Source: Hyaloscypha bicolor E (Eukaryota; Ascomycota; Leotiomycetes; Helotiales; Hyaloscyphaceae). From it: a stretch of 64,000 bases of DNA. Positions 22,765 to 34,262 of this stretch are shown here, piece after piece; the first letter of the stretch is position 1, and the number at the start of each line of letters is the position of its first letter. The stretch is from positions 434,001-498,000 of the forward strand of contig NW_020194554.1 in assembly GCF_002865645.1 (NCBI RefSeq), given 5' to 3'. The position numbers and the translations under genes are program-made. The notes beneath the pieces were generated by a model. That model was not told the DNA's origin, did no database searches, and saw only the letters and a list, made by a program, of their open reading frames with translations.

Positions 22765-24127
22765 CTAGCCGAATGTTTTATCCTCTACCGCGTCATAAGA
22801 AGGAATATATCCCATCAAATGGGGATACGACTCGAAAAACTCAGTCGCCATGGCCCAACTAGAAACATCATTCAAACTCTCCTCAAACAACTTCGAGAAG
22901 GAATACAACCCCGTTTCCGTATTTCGCATCCAGGCATCAGATAGTTCGAAAGGCCAGAGGAATCGAAGGCACGTTGCAAAGGTTGCAGCAGTCTTGTTCG
23001 ATAGGTCGATGTTTGGGCTGTGGAGTAGGTATTCTCGCAGCTCAGGCCTGGATAGTCAGAATGCGTTGCGTTCTTGAAACGAGAGGTAGTTGGGCATTCA
23101 CCAGACAAAATAATCAATTAGACTCAAGTGGTCCATTGCCGCTTGAAGAGGTCTAGTGAAATCATGAAGTGTCAACATAGTTGAAAAACGGCGATGGTAG
23201 AGTTGCATCTGCATACCTGGAATGCATATATTGAGGAAGCTGTGCCTGAACTTGTCGCTCGCTCGCACTAATTTTATGCTTTGAAATAGTGAGCTATCTG
23301 ATCACTGTTGGAGTAGTATCTTGAGTAAAGAAACAAACCTGAAGGAGTTTCAACCTGACAGCTCGCAGTATTGCGAGTCGCTCCACGGCTCCACAACAAA
23401 ACATCACCTCTTGGTCAATCCGCCGCAGTATTTGCCATGCAGGGTCCAATTGGCAATGTTGCTCGACATGAGCCCACCCGTGTGCAATAGCTCTGATAAC
23501 GATATCTACATCTTTATCCAGATCTATGGTGAGGATGATGCATGTTTCGGCTTGGCGGAGGAGGTTGCTTATGACGACGAATACATGTGGTGGGTCCTCG
23601 ATCTCAGAAGAGGGAGGGGAGAATACTCTATCTGAAGATCCAATTGGAAGAGAGGGAACGGAGCTGAAAGGCAAAGCAATGGGCATGGATGCGGGCGTCG
23701 AAATTTGCTGGGTGGGTGATTGGCCCTGGCCATCAGAGAAGGAAAGGCTGGTGTAAGCGGGCAGATTGTTCGTCTCTGATCTTGCTAGAGCGTTCTGAGT
23801 CTCAGTAAACTTATTATTTACTGAATCCGGCTGTTCAGCTTCTACCCCTTGGACAGCTCTTTTGATGCTGAGGATGGCGCGTCTGAGCTGTTCGTTCTCC
23901 TCAAGCAAGCGGTTGCACCGATCTGTGACGAGTTGAAGCCGTTCATCCTGCTGGTTCTTTTGCAGCACTTCAACCATATTCTCGAGATGCGCGATGTATT
24001 TCTTCGTTCGCTCACGGACCACTCTCTGAGATTGGCGGTCTGTTGCTCTCTTTTTCTCAAGGAGAGCATCGGGTGGCACGTGATTCTTCGCCTTTCGACG
24101 GATGCTGGTTCTTGTCGTCTCCGGCAT
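22765..24127 (-). CDS. bZIP transcription factor with fungal C-terminal domain
   Basis: Three exons: 24127..23339, 23208..23102, 23047..22765; introns 130 and 54 bp; 392 residues with closed phases. The basic region KKRATDRQSQRVVRERTKKY (residues 25-44) is followed by a leucine-zipper-like helix to about residue 90 (IAHLENMVEVLQ, LEENEQLRRAIL). A disordered Ser/Pro linker follows. The C-terminal half has HVEQHCQLDPAWQILRRIDQ, VERLAILRAVRLKLLQ, LIDYFVWPELREYLLHSP and LRFLWPFELSDAWMRNTETG, and closes with MGYIPSYD. This is the fungal bZIP plus DUF3425-like arrangement, often found in regulators of stress or secondary metabolism. Asp stands in place of the usual invariant Asn in the basic region. 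The first intron was placed by frame and family likeness; its acceptor (gtatgcag) is the least certain junction. Confidence 0.87.
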
Positions 24128-25127
24128 TCTCAAGGTTTGGGGCAGAGAAATTCTTTTGTTAGAGTCAGTCGAGTTCAAGATCTAAAATACAGGAATTTGT
24201 CGGTGAAGATGGGAATTAGCAGGACTTAGAGTCGAGAAGTGAAACCTGTGCATTGACCTCGGCTGGTCCCGTGTGCAGTACTCGTACATGTGGGGTAGCA
24301 TTGGGAACTTACCCCGCAGCTGTTGCTTGCTCCCAGCCGTGGCCACCTTCCCCGAATCCCTCCCGTCCATCCTCCCGCTCCCCTGTGCAGCCGCATTAGT
24401 GGGAACGAGACTTCCGGCCGAAGCAGTCGTACGATCCGTAAAGGGTCTGGGTTATCCGTTGGCGCCCGGGTCTCGCTTAAATTAAAGGAACATTGAAAGT
24501 CTCACATTGCCAATCTAGACTACGTAGCTAAACCTTTATGAAAATAAAAACAAACTTTGTATTCTTATAGCTTAAGAGGATATCCCCTATGAACTCTTGG
24601 TTTCTGAATATTATATAATTGTGTGGCGAATTATTGAGGTTTAAAAGGGAGGACAAAATCGGTAGACAAACCCTGGCGCTTTGGCAGCACAACGGATATA
24701 GGGAGCCCGTTAAAAGTTGCCCTAATCTTCCTCGCTATTTCCGACCCAAACGTGCAGCGTGCCTCTCCGCGAGGGAGATGAGAAGAGCAGCCACATACGT
24801 CCTGTGCATGCTACGGCATGAATATCAGGTACGAGTAGATATCTATGGCAGATCAAGTGTTTTTCTGTCACGGAGAACCAGTTTCAGCCTCAATTCTGTT
24901 CTTTCTTCGCGCAAGCCAGGGCCGAATCATTCCTGGCCTCGTTATAAAGCTCATGCAGATCTTACTGCTTTGCCATCTAATTCAGGTGAATTGCAAATTA
25001 TATTATAAATATTTCAGCTCGTTCTGCACGAAAGGTTCTTTATTTTATAGGCTCTCTCCAACCAGTCGTCCTCTGCCTCAACTTCCCCCTTCTCCCAAGT
25101 ATTTCCTCAAATATATAGCAGGCGGTC
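24128..25127. other. Intergenic, 1 kb
   Basis: Upstream region of the bZIP gene and 3' flank of the secreted-protein gene. Locally AT-rich at 24480-24640. No gene supported. Confidence 0.5.
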
Positions 25128-25757
25128 CTAAAGAATAGCCGAAAGCAACGCCGAAATGACCTGCGAGATAGCATTGACCAGCTTCACAAAATGTCAGCTA
25201 CACTTTCCTCGAGGTCGGAAGAAGGGAAACCATACAGGTGCAACATCATTAATCAGCCCCGTGGTCTGAGACACGAACGTCGGAGTCAAAAGATCATGGG
25301 CACCAGCAAGAATGTCCGTGACATTGGTGACCAGGGCTGGAGTCAACAGTCCGCTGACTGAAGACAAAATCGCCGGCAGTCCTTTGATGAGTTGCGAGAC
25401 TTCGGGGCCACCAAGAAGATCGCTGACTGTGCCAAGCAGAGACTTGGTCTGGTCTGTCGTTGGGGCCTTGAGCAAGGTCGCGAGATCAGTTACAACCTCA
25501 TTGATGCTTGATATGCCAGTTGGAGAGAGCAGTTGTTCGATTCCGGCTAGTGATTGAGTGAGGGAAGTCAAGAGGCCGATCAATCCTGTTGTGTTTACTG
25601 CTTGACGTTCGAAAAGCTCGTGGAGTGAGCGGAGCTCGATGTCGGGCAGCTCTCGAGCGTCGATGATACTGGCGGCCGGGGAGGGGTTTGCCATGATCAT
25701 TGCTGGCAAGGTTAATGCTGCCACCACTGCCGCTGGAAGTATATTGGAGAGACGCAT
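25128..25757 (-). CDS. Small secreted protein without cysteines, 184 residues
   Basis: Two exons: 25757..25236 and 25160..25128, intron 75 bp; the last exon encodes only VISALLSAIL and TAG. MRLSNILPAAVVAALTLPAM forms a clear signal peptide, with likely cleavage after MIMA (residue 23). The mature protein is rich in Leu, Thr, Ser and Gly and made of repeated amphipathic phrases such as LLTSLTQSLAGIEQLLSP, ISSINEVVTDLATLLKAPT, TPALVTNVTDILAGAHDLLT and TPTFVSQTTGLINDVAP. It reads as an all-helical, surface-active secreted protein. No catalytic motif is visible. It resembles small fungal secreted proteins of unknown role; cell-wall or effector function is inference. Confidence 0.85.
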
Positions 25758-26989
25758 GGTGGTACTGCGAAGTATCAAGATTGAATGATAAATTTAAAAC
25801 GATTCAAGTGAAAATGGAATTCACGGAGAAGGTACTGCTGCTGCATAAATGGGTTGACGAACTGCTCTGTTTATATCAAAATTAAGGGTTGAAGCTCACC
25901 CTAGCTTCCCCAGATTGCTACCGTGCGGGGTAACCCAGCATTCCCATAAGTGTACATATGCGAGGCAAGTAGTTCATTGCTTGAAGGAGAGGCTGGTAAG
26001 TTGACTCGGACTTCTAACCGTATCGTCTGGCAGGTGGAGCTATGGAAGCAGATCTTTTACACAAACATGGGCAGGAACGGGATATGATCATGATGGAATA
26101 CGAAGCCGATTCAGATTGGTTGACTCAGTTCACCGATCAAGGGCTTTGGCAGTGAGCAAAGAGTCCGATGAGAGCAGAAGTCTCGTGTCATGAAATCTGA
26201 AAAAGAAGGCCAAGGCCCAAATATTCCCTGCATTCCTTTTCACTCTTCTGCTTGTTGAACTAGTAGGTTTCTTTTCCGGTAATCAATAGTGCCGATCAAA
26301 TTAAACTCTGCTTCGCATATGCGTGAAGCAGCACGGTAACATCTTGTGTGGGTTCTCAACTTGTAGTCGAGGCACAACATGCGAAATGAATTACTCCCTG
26401 TGCCAAGCCCGCCAACGGTCGTAGAATTTTCGTATAAGTTCCAAGGTTTCAGTAAAAGACGATTTTTTATTGGCTATTACATGTGCTTGTGCCGTTTATC
26501 TGCTGTTTGGATCACAAGGAGCGATTGCGTGCTACATGACTATTGTTCAGCCTCTATACGCCGTCGAGTCAGTTTTGTTGACTCGGCAGGTTAAGCGAGA
26601 AACCCCTGAAAAAACCCCTGACGGCAGAGCAACCCACCCCTGTCAAGTCCCCAGGAATACGAGAGGATATTGTCAGCATTTTAATTGATGTCATAGCCTA
26701 GCGCGAGGCTGTAAAAAAATTGACTGCGAGGTTTTGGAAAAGTTCACTGGGCTTTGGATCGAGGGCGAAGGGCTGCGGCATAATAACTAAGTATGCCAAA
26801 AGTTTATATTGAGTTTTCAAACTACATCTTTAAACTTAAGGTACAGCTATTTTTCTTGGATTAAATCTTCAAGCAAGTTGGTGTTTATTTTCCCACCACC
26901 GCGAGAAAACAATGATTGAGGAATCCTCCACTGTCCAATCCCCCCGCCGATCCCTCACCGGCGGTATAAGCAATATGGATACATCCAGG
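25758..26989. other. Intergenic, 1.2 kb
   Basis: Promoter side of the secreted-protein gene and 3' flank of the GPI-type gene. A 5-bp ACTCG-type motif recurs (tgactcgg) but no gene or defined site is supported. Confidence 0.45.
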
Positions 26990-27598
26990 TCAAAGAGCTA
27001 TCGCAAGAGCCAAGAGCCCTACTGCAGCAGAAAACCCCAATGCAACCTCTCCTGTAGCTCTCGGAGATGCAGCTTTGGACTTCGTAGTCGTGACCTTATT
27101 ATTATTCCCCACCGTAGCAGTTGATGTCGGAACCGGGAACGAATATCTCGGCTGCGTAGCACTGGGGTCATACTGTCCATTCGCAACAAACGACTGCAGA
27201 CTTTCAATGTAGCTTTTGACCGCCGTGGGTAAAGTCTCATACCACTGCGGTGTGTGGCCGGCCTTGAACTCGCTGGCGATGGAGCTTCGCAGAGCAGGTT
27301 GTGCGAGCTCTACGAGAACGGAGACGGGAACCCCCGTGATTATGGGCCCGATGAGGGAGGGCGGTGGTTGAGGAAGGTTTCCGCCGGGGATCGCGAAGGA
27401 GTAGGTGGTTATTGCTGTTGCGGTACCGTACTTGGATTTGAGGGCGGATCTATTTGGACGCTTGAGATTCGAGGTTTGAAAGGGAGATTGACAAACTTAC
27501 GCTGCGCTTAATGCTGAGGCGATATCGAAAGATGTAGTCTGTGCATTGGCCAGATTGAAGATTGAGAAAATCAGCAACAATGGAGCGCTCAAAAACAT
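26990..27598 (-). CDS. Secreted protein with GPI-anchor-type C-terminus, 185 residues
   Basis: Two exons: 27598..27501 and 27449..26990, with a 50-bp intron (gtaagt..tag). The product begins with a signal peptide MFLSAPLLLIFSIFNLANAQ. The body has ALKSKYGTATAITTYSFAIP, GGNLPQPPPSLIGPIITGVP, VELAQPALRSSIASEFKAG and TPQWYETLPTAVKSYIESLQ. A Ser/Thr/Lys-rich spacer then leads to a hydrophobic tail GEVALGFSAAVGLLALAIAL ending at the stop, the expected layout for GPI attachment. No cysteines and no enzyme motif. Short ORF searches miss it because the long exon has no Met near its start. A cell-wall location is inferred from the two terminal signals. Confidence 0.85.
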
Positions 27599-28473
27599 CT
27601 CGACAGCAGTTGAATTGTCTGCTAGTTGAAGAAGTAAAACAAAAAACTGATGACTTTAAGTCAGAACAGAATTCTTCTCGATGTGAAGGTGCCAAGGTAG
27701 AGCCTTGTGGCAATCTTATGTCAGGTGTGCCAGGAACTTTTAGCACTATGTGAGCATGCTTTGAATTCGGACAGCCAGAAAGCAAGGATTCTGTCAAAAC
27801 GCGGGAATGCGGGGTAGTAGTGGAGAGCGGAGTGCAGCACCAAGAAGAGATACTTTGTGCCTGCAGGAAATTCTTACATATGCATGTGATACCGAATTTG
27901 TGGAATTTCTTTCGTGTCAGTTCGGAATGTCAACGGATGGAGCCAAGACCTATGCTTGCGGTAGTGTAACCCCTGTGAGACGCAGGTCCTCGTTGACTTA
28001 CAACCAGCTCACCCACACTCCTTCGAGTAGTCTTGAAGTGCATGTTCGGGCCGTGTGTTCCAAATTATTTATGCATTAATGTAGAACGAGTGGTTTACTA
28101 GCCATAAAAACACGATTAAGGCCGAAGTTTCTGAAGCATTGAAGTGTGCCACCACAGTAGGCATTGTGAATTGTCTTATTAGAGGAAGCAATAGGTCAAA
28201 AGACATATTCAGAGTAGCGAAATGATTTCTTTGAAAATTTGAAATATCAGGATAAGAGTGTTATATGGCATTCATAAATTTAACATCAGGTTTGTACAAT
28301 TTGGCAGTCACAAAATCAAATCCTAAACTTCTCCCACCCATCAGAGTCATCCGCAACTGGATTTACTAAAAGCCGTCGTCAGTTTATCAGGCCCTGTCTA
28401 CCTTCGGTTAAAAAAACAATAACATCAAAGTCGTAATGAACTGTAGAACTCTTACAATCAAGTCCATTCAAAT
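27599..28473. other. Intergenic
   Basis: About 0.9 kb without supported genes. It is the upstream region of the GPI-type gene and the 3' flank of the MpaB-like gene. Confidence 0.5.
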
Positions 28474-29394
28474 TCATATCTTCCCCTCCAATTTCATCTT
28501 GTCCATTCGCTTCCTCATATCCTTCAAATAGTACCTCACCGGATATTGACGAAGTGATACCGGCAGAAGGCGGTAAATAGGCCGTGTGATCCCAAGAGCG
28601 GCCTTGTACCGCTTATGATGTGCCTTGAGCCCATATTCGTCTCTCAACCTGGGTGGAAGTTGCTCTGCAGTCACCAAGCGAACGATAGGTAGATTGATTC
28701 TCAACCACCATGGACCCGCTTTGTTGTAAAGCAAGTCGTTTGACACATTCTTTGCATGTGAGCTGATAGGCAGCGCCTTGATGTTCTCGTCCCAGTACTT
28801 CCAGAATGCTTGGCGGTTCTCTGGCCACAATTCCGGTGGTACCCGTAGCGATGTTGCCATGACAGAGTATTCTTGATAAAGTGTGTCCTCCGCAGCAGGG
28901 TCCATTTGTCCGAAAATGAGCTGATGCATATGGACCCCACAGACAAACAATGTAGAGGCAACCCAGAGTTGAAGATGCGGATCATTTGCGTTGTATCCTG
29001 GCCCGTTGACGGGAGCATGGGCTCTGTGGACCATCTCAAGAATCGTACGTTTCTCCTCTATTGTGCCCCATGCCATGCAGTACATGAAAGTCATCGTGGT
29101 GCGAAGCCTATCGCTGGGACGGTAGGCAAAGTTGCTGTGCTCGTCGACACCTTGGGCAACGCCTGGGTGGGCCATCTGCAACAAGATTGCAGTCCCACCT
29201 GTCGCAAGAAGGATTCCCTCGCGCAAAATCCTCTGGAGGTTCTTTGGATTGTAACCGGGTTGAAGGCACTCAAGCTCTGAGGAAGGAATGACTGATGGTT
29301 CGTTTGATTTCTCCGAAAGTTTCTCGGACATATTGGAAGGCTGGTGATTTTCCATCTCTGACTTCAAAGCAGCCATGCTTGCGTGGGAACACAT
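28474..29394 (-). CDS. MpaB-type oxygenase-like protein (DUF2236)
   Basis: Single exon, 306 residues. The core reads RILREGILLATGGTAILLQM then AHPGVAQGVDEHSNFAYRPS and DRLRTTMTFMYCMAWGTIEE, a close match in layout to the ER-bound oxygenase MpaB / latex-clearing protein catalytic domain (DUF2236). His76 in AHPGVA and the HRAHAPVNG segment are the residues expected near a heme. Later LWVASTLFVCGVHMHQLIFG and KAGPWWLRINLPIVRLVTAE follow the family order. MpaB cleaves a prenyl side chain oxidatively in mycophenolic acid synthesis, whereas most fungal homologues have no known substrate. There is a hydrophobic segment but no clear signal peptide. The first 45 residues are hydrophilic, and Met7 or Met14 could also start translation. 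Confidence 0.88.
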   Translation of the reverse strand: MCSHASMAALKSEMENHQPSNMSEKLSEKSNEPSVIPSSELECLQPGYNPKNLQRILREGILLATGGTAILLQMAHPGVAQGVDEHSNFAYRPSDRLRTTMTFMYCMAWGTIEEKRTILEMVHRAHAPVNGPGYNANDPHLQLWVASTLFVCGVHMHQLIFGQMDPAAEDTLYQEYSVMATSLRVPPELWPENRQAFWKYWDENIKALPISSHAKNVSNDLLYNKAGPWWLRINLPIVRLVTAEQLPPRLRDEYGLKAHHKRYKAALGITRPIYRLLPVSLRQYPVRYYLKDMRKRMDKMKLEGKI

Positions 29395-30319
29395 ACTAGT
29401 TTTGTTGGACTGTTGGATTTCTTGAACTAATTGTATAATGGAAAGACCAAATAGAGTTTTGCGAAATCTTCTTCTGCCATTTGTTTACAAAGGGGAATTC
29501 AGAGAGTTGCGTGGCAGCTATATACAATGAATAGAAAATCTGAATAATGTTGATGCCTGAACAGACTTCCCAGTTATTGTGATTCTTGCGCTAGATGCCA
29601 CGAACAAGACAACCAAATGAGCTAACACTGAATCATAGGCACTTGACTTGAACATGAAACGATAAACACTTTCAAGCATGTGGAATTCCTGCTGTTTTCC
29701 AATGAATGGAGGCCAACTGCTGATTCAAGACCCTGTAGCATGTGAATGACCTCGTTGAGGGGCGTTTGCTGAAGTTTGGAAATAACGAGAGGAGGAAACA
29801 GCGAACAGGTAATTGGTTGTCTTGCCCGTTTTCGTTTACGAATTTAAGAAGTAAAACTGACTCGGACTATTCGAGTCGGCATTCCGCCACTTTTCCTGAA
29901 AAAATAGGCGAGTCACTTCAGGGACGATGCCAAGGCTGTGGCGGGGTAGGGGTGAAACGTGGAGGTGGGGTACTGCAAAGTGGGGTAACATTAGCACTTT
30001 TCACTCCGCATCAAGCTGAGAATGGAAAACAAGAGCCATCAAGTTAGAAATTCGACCCCGATCGTCTTTTGGGGTTGCAAGCCGAGCCCACTGCCTCCCA
30101 TAACATGTGAGAGTCCTGCAGAAAGGTGAGTCACCAGACGGGAAACCAGTCTCTTCATCCCATAGGAGATTGGAGGTTATGGATGCTATGGAAAAGATAG
30201 TGCTGTGCAAATGAGAATTTCTCCGTACTTAGGTGATGTTTGACAAGGCAACAACAGACACCTTCTTCTGTTTTCCTCATCCGCCTCGCCATTTCGAGAA
30301 GTATGAACTTTCAAACTTG
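29395..30319. other. Divergent intergenic region
   Basis: Lies between the MpaB-like gene (minus) and the DUF3712 gene (plus) and holds both promoters. An in-frame upstream ATG for the latter is at 30236. Nothing else is supported. Confidence 0.45.
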
Positions 30320-31899
30320 ATGACAATGGTCAACCCAGAACAACAGAGTGAGAAATTGTCAGTGGATGATTTTGAAGCTGATTATGGAATATCGAGCAAA
30401 AGGTTGACTGGGGACCCTCTGAATGGGACTGAGGGCAAACCTGTCCCAGACATCTCCGAATCTCGAGATCAACCCGGAACATCGAAGGAGAAACCGAGCG
30501 TGGAGTATATCGAGGACATTCGAACACCGTATTGGGACACCAAAAATGTTGTGGGTGCCATTAGGAATCTTTCTCCAGTAGAATCTTCATCAGAGAAGAT
30601 ACCTGCGCGGCCGGGATTTTGGAGGAGACGACGGCAACATTACAGAAGATACTGGATTCTGTACACAGTCGGTACCGTCATATTGCTTGCCATCCTACTA
30701 CCAATTGTGTAAGTTCTCACAGGTATCTATGCTCATAATTTATTAACTAGAGAGCAGCTTTCTCGTGGTTTTTCCCGCAATTGCTCAAAGGCTCGTGGAC
30801 AATGCCTCTCTTCCGATATTCTCAGCGAGCATTATAAACCCTACCCCAAGTAGTGTTGTTTACTCCCTGTCCTCATCTCTCAAGATTCCAGCTGGATTGA
30901 CCGTCGACTTGAAACCTATCACCTTGAGTCTTTTTACAAATGACAGCGGGCCAACAGATCCCTATGTCAAAGTGAACCTCCCCGAGTATCACCTGAAAGG
31001 CGAGACCAAAATCAACATCACTCGTCAGACCGTTGATATCTTGGATCAAGATCGCTTTGAGGAGTTCCTGGAAAGTGTTGTTGCCAATAAGAAGTTCACC
31101 TTGTCGGCGAGTGGTGCTACCACTGCGTACCTGGGTGCTCTGAAGGCACCAATAAAATTGAACAAAGAAGTGAAACTAACTGGTAAGAGACATGTGCAGA
31201 TACTAAGCGCAATTTCCATTTAACAGTAGTAACAATTGAATTCTATTTAGGATTTAACAACTTGGCCGGATTTGAATTCACCAATGTCGCCATTGTCTTC
31301 CCTCCTGACCAGGATGGGACAAATTTAGTGGGCAATATCACTCTACCGAATCCGACTGTCATCTCCCTCGAACTAGTACGTACACTGAATTGTTCACACT
31401 TAAATTCCAATTGTAATTGACATGTCAACGCTCACAGGGGAACGTTACCTTGAACATGATAATAGGCAACGTGACAATGGGCCAAGGCAGAATCGAGAAC
31501 GTGTCTTTAATCCCAGGCAACAACACCGTTCCAATCCGAGCAACATTCGACCTCAAAACCGCAATACAACATATAGGACTCATTCTCCAAGCCGAATCAA
31601 GTGCTCTAACTAAAGGCAACGTTGTGATATCAGCTTCTGGCAATTCAACGGTCTATAATGGGGTCCATATTCCCTATTATGAAGCCATCCTTAATAAGGT
31701 TTTCCTGACTGGAGAAGTGCCGTTGATCAAGATCCTCGTTGGTACTTTACAGCAAGGATTGTCGTCAAATAATTCCTTAATCTCAAGTATAGTGTCGGCA
31801 TTGAATGGTACAAACGGTCTAAGTTCGCTGTTAGGAGAGTTGATGGGCAAGAGCACTCCGTCTTCTTCAATTCTTTCTGGATTGTCTTCACTCTTCTAG
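30320..31899 (+). CDS. DUF3712-type single-pass membrane protein
   Basis: Four exons: 30320..30708, 30758..31182, 31251..31375, 31438..31899; 466 residues. Start chosen at MTMVNPEQQ; an in-frame ATG at 30236 would add 28 residues of unlikely composition. Residues 1-115 are acidic and cytosolic, followed by a basic RRRRQHYRRYW stretch and one membrane helix WILYTVGTVILLAILLPIVF. The extracytoplasmic part carries many N-glycosylation sites (NAS, NDS, NIT, NVT, NNT, NST) and beta-rich LEA-14-like sequence: FSASIINPTPSSVVYSLSSS, GFNNLAGFEFTNVAIVFPPD. That is the DUF3712 arrangement seen in fungal vacuolar or plasma-membrane proteins. The C-terminus is Ser/Leu-rich. Biological role is unknown. Confidence 0.9.
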
Positions 31900-32266
31900 T
31901 CTGGCTGGAAGCCGAGTCTGCTGAGTGGGGGGAATCAATATTGCTGAAACTTGAAAGACGTTCGTTTAAAGTGATGGACACTCATGTAACACACCCAGTA
32001 GTTTCTTTTGTATATCGGAAACATTCTCCAACTGATGGGAGATGGAAGGTATTCAAAAATACCAAACTGGTGAAACGACGTGTGAGACAATAATATGTAA
32101 ATTCCAGCGGTTAAGAGAACAGCAAAAGTTGGCGCGGTGAAACCCCCACTCGGATGATAGCATATTATTGCCTCGGTGCAACTCGGGTCCCCGCATAATT
32201 GGTATTAAAAGACGTCTCCTGGAAAACCTACGCCTCGATTCCATTTTCCAACTCCACTAAGATTCG
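31900..32266. other. Intergenic
   Basis: 367 bp between two plus-strand genes; the 3' UTR of the DUF3712 gene and the promoter of the cytochrome b5-like gene. No further feature. Confidence 0.45.
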
Positions 32267-32697
32267 ATGGTCTTTGCCAAAATGTCACTAGCATTCTCTC
32301 TCGCAGAAGTCTCCTCACACAATACCACTGCAGACCTCTGGATCATAATCAATGACGAGATTTACGATGTGACAGACTTCCAAAAGACGCATCCTGGTGG
32401 AGATAAAAGTATGTCTTTCTTTGAGCGCTTTCGCCGACTTTTGAATCGAACCCTAAAGTTGAATCTGTTGTTTGAAATTGAGTGAAGGGCGCTAATATAT
32501 AATATTAAGTCTTGAATAAGTTGGCTGGAAAGGATGCCACGAAGCCTTTCCAGAAAACGCATAATGAGAAGATTTTGAAGACAGACATGTATAGGCAGCT
32601 CTGTATTGGGAGGGTAGAAGATGATCAAGGGCGCGAAGAGAAGGTATCGGCATGGAGGAAGATATTATCCAGTGTAAGGTTGCGGGATCAAACTTAA
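32267..32697 (+). CDS. Cytochrome b5-like heme-binding protein, 109 residues
   Basis: Two exons: 32267..32408 and 32510..32697, intron 101 bp (gtatgt..aag). The cytochrome b5 fold is clear: FSLAEVSSHNTTADLWIIIN, DEIYDVTDFQKTHPGGDKIL with the first axial His in HPGG (residue 42), and the second His in PFQKTHNEKI (residue 65). There is no hydrophobic tail, so the protein is soluble rather than a microsomal tail-anchored b5. Such small stand-alone b5 proteins pass electrons to oxygenases or reductases. It neighbours two oxygenase-type genes, but no direct link can be shown. Met6 is a possible start. The extreme C-terminus could change if a terminal intron is used near 32675. Confidence 0.88.
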
Positions 32698-33115
32698 GTG
32701 AAAATAACAACAATGAGGCAGGGAGGAAATGGAGACGGGGTTGGCCTTACAGGGGAGAAGGGAGTAATATATCTATCTTAGCCACCACCATGTCTCACAA
32801 GTGGCATCCTTCAAAAGCTGAAAAGCCCATACTACATATCATTTACACATCACAGCAGACTTGAGTTGAGGTTTGCCGCTGATTGTGTCTCTGTATCCTA
32901 CGTTAAATGGAAGATTTTGTAGCCTGAAGTTGCGTCTTAACGCGGAATATTATGCAGAAAACTTGGCATTCAGACCCGGTAGCTTGTCGAGGATAGAGCC
33001 TGGGAGCTTGCGTCACGTCGTTTTCGAATCCAACAAGTTCGGTAAAGCGGTTAAAAATTATATATTAGTCCCGTAAAATCACGCCATGTTCAATAGATAC
33101 CAATCGTACCTCCTT
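32698..33115. other. Intergenic, convergent
   Basis: About 0.4 kb between converging cytochrome b5-like and dioxygenase genes. No feature beyond presumed 3' UTRs. Confidence 0.45.
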
Positions 33116-34262
33116 CTACTGGCTAACCACCAACGGCCTAGCCTCCGTCCCCATGGAACCCTCCCAGCTCTCCTTCCCCTCAAAAAACTCAATCTTCCTC
33201 CCAATATGCCTCCTCGCCAGCCACTCCCTCGCACTTACGCCCACTTCTTCCACCCCTCCATCGCCCAGCTCATCCACGAACCCTCCCCTCAACCTCGTCA
33301 ACACAACATCATGTTCTGGCCTTGAAAAATACACCAAGCTCCTCCGGACTTCCTTCGCTTGCTCGCCAGGCGGACTTACCACCCGATGTAAATTACTCCT
33401 CAGGATGCCCCCACTGAACTTGACCATCGCGTCTCCGAGATTCACGATTGCGCACCCAGGCATGGGGCGGACATAGACCCATTCTTCCGTCCCGGGGAGC
33501 TGGACTTGAAGCCCACCGAGGCGGTTGAGCAGGATTGTGAGCGAGCCGAAATCGGTGTGTTCGCCCAGGGCGTTGGAACGGGTGGATGGATCTTGGGGTG
33601 GTGCAGATATGAATCGTACGTGGCAGCCGGATGGAGCTGCTGGCCTGTGCAGTGAGGCGAAGGTATCTGATGGGAGTTGGAGGGAGGTGGAGAGGGAGGC
33701 GAAGAGTGTTGTGAGGATCGCGGTGTTGGTGGTTATATAGGAAGTTAGGGTTTGGCGGTTCGTAGTGATTACTGCCGGAGCGGGAAGAGGATCGGTTACC
33801 GAAAGGAGGTCGTCTTTAGAGATCTAATGACCGTTAATATTTAGGCCAGCGTGGCAGAGGTTAGAGTGGTTGGGTCACATTGTAGATCTCATTCTTATCT
33901 CTCGTCCCCTTGCCGTCCACTACCTCCTTTCCTATCCCTTTGTACCCGAAGTAGCTCTTCTTGGCAGCGAAATCATATTTTGCTTTCTCTTCTACGGGTA
34001 GGGAAAAGAACTCATTCATGAGATCAAACAAATCGTCTGCCTGCCGAAGTAAGTGCTTGCCTTCAGGTGTGCCTCGTACGTCCAAGTAGAAGAAGCCAAG
34101 GCTTTTAGCAGCTGAGAAGAGGCGTTCATGTTCAACGCCGGAAGTGTTTTCGACAAGTTTCCGAAGGGAGATGGTTACTAGAGGAGCGGTTGGGAGGTCG
34201 TCTGGAAAGGGAGGTAAGGTTGAGCCAGCCCTTGAGGAAGGATATGATGCAGTGGATGCCAT
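33116..34262 (-). CDS. 2-oxoglutarate/Fe(II)-dependent dioxygenase, isopenicillin N synthase-like
   Basis: Two exons: 34262..33879 and 33823..33116, intron 55 bp; 363 residues. The N-terminal DIOX_N region has PLVTISLRKLVENTSG, SLGFFYLDVRGTPEG and DFAAKKSYFGYKGIGKEVVD. The catalytic domain carries the HxD of the 2-His-1-carboxylate facial triad in ALGEHTDFGSLTILLN (His217, Asp219), the distal His in ILRSNLHRVVSP (His274) and the RxS-type 2-oxoglutarate-binding pair in EVRRSLVYFSRP (Arg289, Ser290). All iron ligands are present, so it should be active. Fungal members hydroxylate or desaturate small molecules, often in secondary metabolism. Met at 34262 is the best start; the frame further upstream has no ATG with a plausible N-terminus. 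Divergent from the MFS gene. Confidence 0.93.
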
